NCBI GenBank assembly: GCA_034664005.1
Contig: JAXDIL010000155.1
Location: 1-34,973 of the forward strand
DNA length: 34,973 nt
Direction of reading: 5' to 3'
From: JACVRW01 sp034664005
GTDB lineage: Bacteria > Actinomycetota > Thermoleophilia > Solirubrobacterales > Thermoleophilaceae
Part shown: positions 34,129 to 34,973 of the stretch, piece by piece
Layout: every line of letters begins with the position of its first letter
Position numbering within the stretch: the stretch's first letter is position 1
Notes under the pieces: model-generated
Databases searched by the model: none
What the model saw: the letters and a program-made list of their open reading frames with translations, nothing else
What the model was told of the DNA's origin: nothing
Position numbers and translations under genes: made by a program

Positions 34129-34973
34129 CGAAGGAACGAGGCATCACCTCAAAGGAGGCTCTGGCCGAGCTGCAAAAGGCCGGCCTCGAGGTGAAGACGG
34201 CCTCATCCAGCGTCGAGGAATCCGACGCCGCCAAGGCGTTCGCGGGCGGCGCGAGCGCCACCGCCACGAAGGCGCCGGCCAAGGCGCAGGCCAAGGCGGA
34301 GGCCGAGCCGAAGGCGGAGGCCAAGCCGAAGGCCGAGGCCAAGCCCGCCAAGCCAGAGCGGGCTCCGCGTCCCGCGATCCAGCGCCCGTCCGCCCCGGAG
34401 GGCGAGGTAAAGCGCGCCGGCCCCGAGGGCCGCGGTCCGCGCATCCTCCAGGAGGCTCCCCCGCCGGAGCCGCCCAAGCCGGCGGGTGCCAAGAGCGGAG
34501 CCCCGCGCCAGGGCGATCGCCCCGGTAGCGGTGGAAGTGGCGGCGGACCGCCGCGCGGCGGTGGCGGCTCGCGCCCCACCCGCGGGGGTCGTGGCGGCGA
34601 GGGCACCGGCGGCGATGCTGGCGGCGGCGGCCAGGGCGGCCGGCGCCGGCGCGTCGTAATCGATTCTCAGGCGGCACGGCGCGACCGCACTCCGCCGCCT
34701 CCGCAGCAGCCGGCGCGCCGCGGTCGCGGCCGCAGGCGCCGTCCGCAGTGGGTGGAGCCGGATCTCGAGGCGCAGGCAGCGGCGGCAGCCGCCGCGCTGC
34801 TCGAGGAGGACCCGCCCGTCCCGGTGCGCTCCGGCTCGACAGTCAAGGAGGTCGCCGAGTCGCTCCAGCTGTCCTCCCCTGAGGTCATCAAGAAGCTGAT
34901 GGAGCTGGGCGAGATGGCCACGCTCACGCAGACGCTCTCGGACGAGGCGATCGAGGTGCTCGCCGATGCCTTC
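34101..34973 (+). CDS. infB: Translation initiation factor IF-2 (3' partial)
   Basis: Brings initiator tRNA to the ribosome with GTP. Only the first 291 codons are in the window; the G domain lies beyond it. The N-terminus MAKKRVHEIAKERGITSKEA is an IF2_N domain. An Ala/Lys/Pro/Glu-rich stretch follows (about 55-110), then a Gly/Arg-rich region (about 135-215), with a second IF2_N-like segment at about 247-291 (STVKEVAESLQLSSPEVIKK). These disordered and basic repeats are normal for actinobacterial IF-2. ATG at 34101 lies inside the 3' end of ylxR. Confidence 0.93.
   Translation, partial: MAKKRVHEIAKERGITSKEALAELQKAGLEVKTASSSVEESDAAKAFAGGASATATKAPAKAQAKAEAEPKAEAKPKAEAKPAKPERAPRPAIQRPSAPEGEVKRAGPEGRGPRILQEAPPPEPPKPAGAKSGAPRQGDRPGSGGSGGGPPRGGGGSRPTRGGRGGEGTGGDAGGGGQGGRRRRVVIDSQAARRDRTPPPPQQPARRGRGRRRRPQWVEPDLEAQAAAAAAALLEEDPPVPVRSGSTVKEVAESLQLSSPEVIKKLMELGEMATLTQTLSDEAIEVLADAF

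Noticed and set aside
34260..34660. Repetitive GC-rich segments near the end as a mobile or structural repeat
   Set aside because: They encode the normal disordered Ala/Lys and Gly/Arg regions of IF-2.

Overview
The window reads as a contiguous chromosomal segment of a very GC-rich actinobacterium. Three things point there: an actinobacterial integration host factor (mihF) sits between pyrimidine genes and gmk-rpoZ-coaBC; an M. tuberculosis CysO-type sulfur carrier is present; and codons are strongly GC-biased with many GTG/TTG starts and 1-8 base gene overlaps. A lineage such as Thermoleophilia/Solirubrobacterales is my inference, mainly from the PyrK-PyrD (class 1B) pair in place of the usual downstream pyrF. 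No insertion sequence, prophage or CRISPR is visible, and no stretch over 300 bases lacks a gene.

Layout. 1-1866: 3' part of a Rel (p)ppGpp synthetase/hydrolase. 1863-6224 (minus): a four-gene run, corA, phosphomannomutase, MBL-fold hydrolase, lipid kinase. 6306-8945: a SAM-I riboswitch with terminator controls a threonine-synthase-like PLP enzyme, a CysO/MoaD-like sulfur carrier and an overlapping NDP-sugar dehydratase. 8959-11489 (minus): tRNA-Arg(CCG), a secreted orphan protein, a DksA-type zinc finger protein, SemiSWEET and FrnE. 11516-14333: phosphoesterase, an HTH/nucleotidyltransferase pair with a palindromic operator, RNase Z, two small unknown genes. 14423-23268: the pyrR-pyrB-pyrC-carA-carB-pyrK-pyrD operon with a PyrR-binding element at the ribosome binding site. 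23496-26303: mihF-gmk-rpoZ-coaBC-TPR. 26306-30241: a secreted beta-barrel-like protein, a two-component system with a duplicated sensor, a small unknown gene and dtd. 30251-31690: aldehyde dehydrogenase. 31751-34973: a terminator-like leader followed by rimP-nusA-ylxR-infB (infB runs off the end).

How genes work together. The pyr operon encodes carbamoyl phosphate through orotate synthesis; pyrE and pyrF must lie elsewhere. The rimP-nusA-ylxR-infB block is the classical transcription/translation cluster. The most interesting unit is SAM-I riboswitch + PLP enzyme + sulfur carrier. An OFF-type SAM switch is odd for plain threonine synthesis, but fits a protein-thiocarboxylate route from O-phosphohomoserine to homocysteine. 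The carrier ends Gly-Gly-Ser, so it would need C-terminal processing before activation. This function is inference, not shown by sequence.

Other second-look items: gmk and ylxR lack canonical start codons at their conserved N-termini; NusA carries an added Cys/His cluster and acidic tail; the sensor kinase contains a first dimerisation domain that has lost its histidine.
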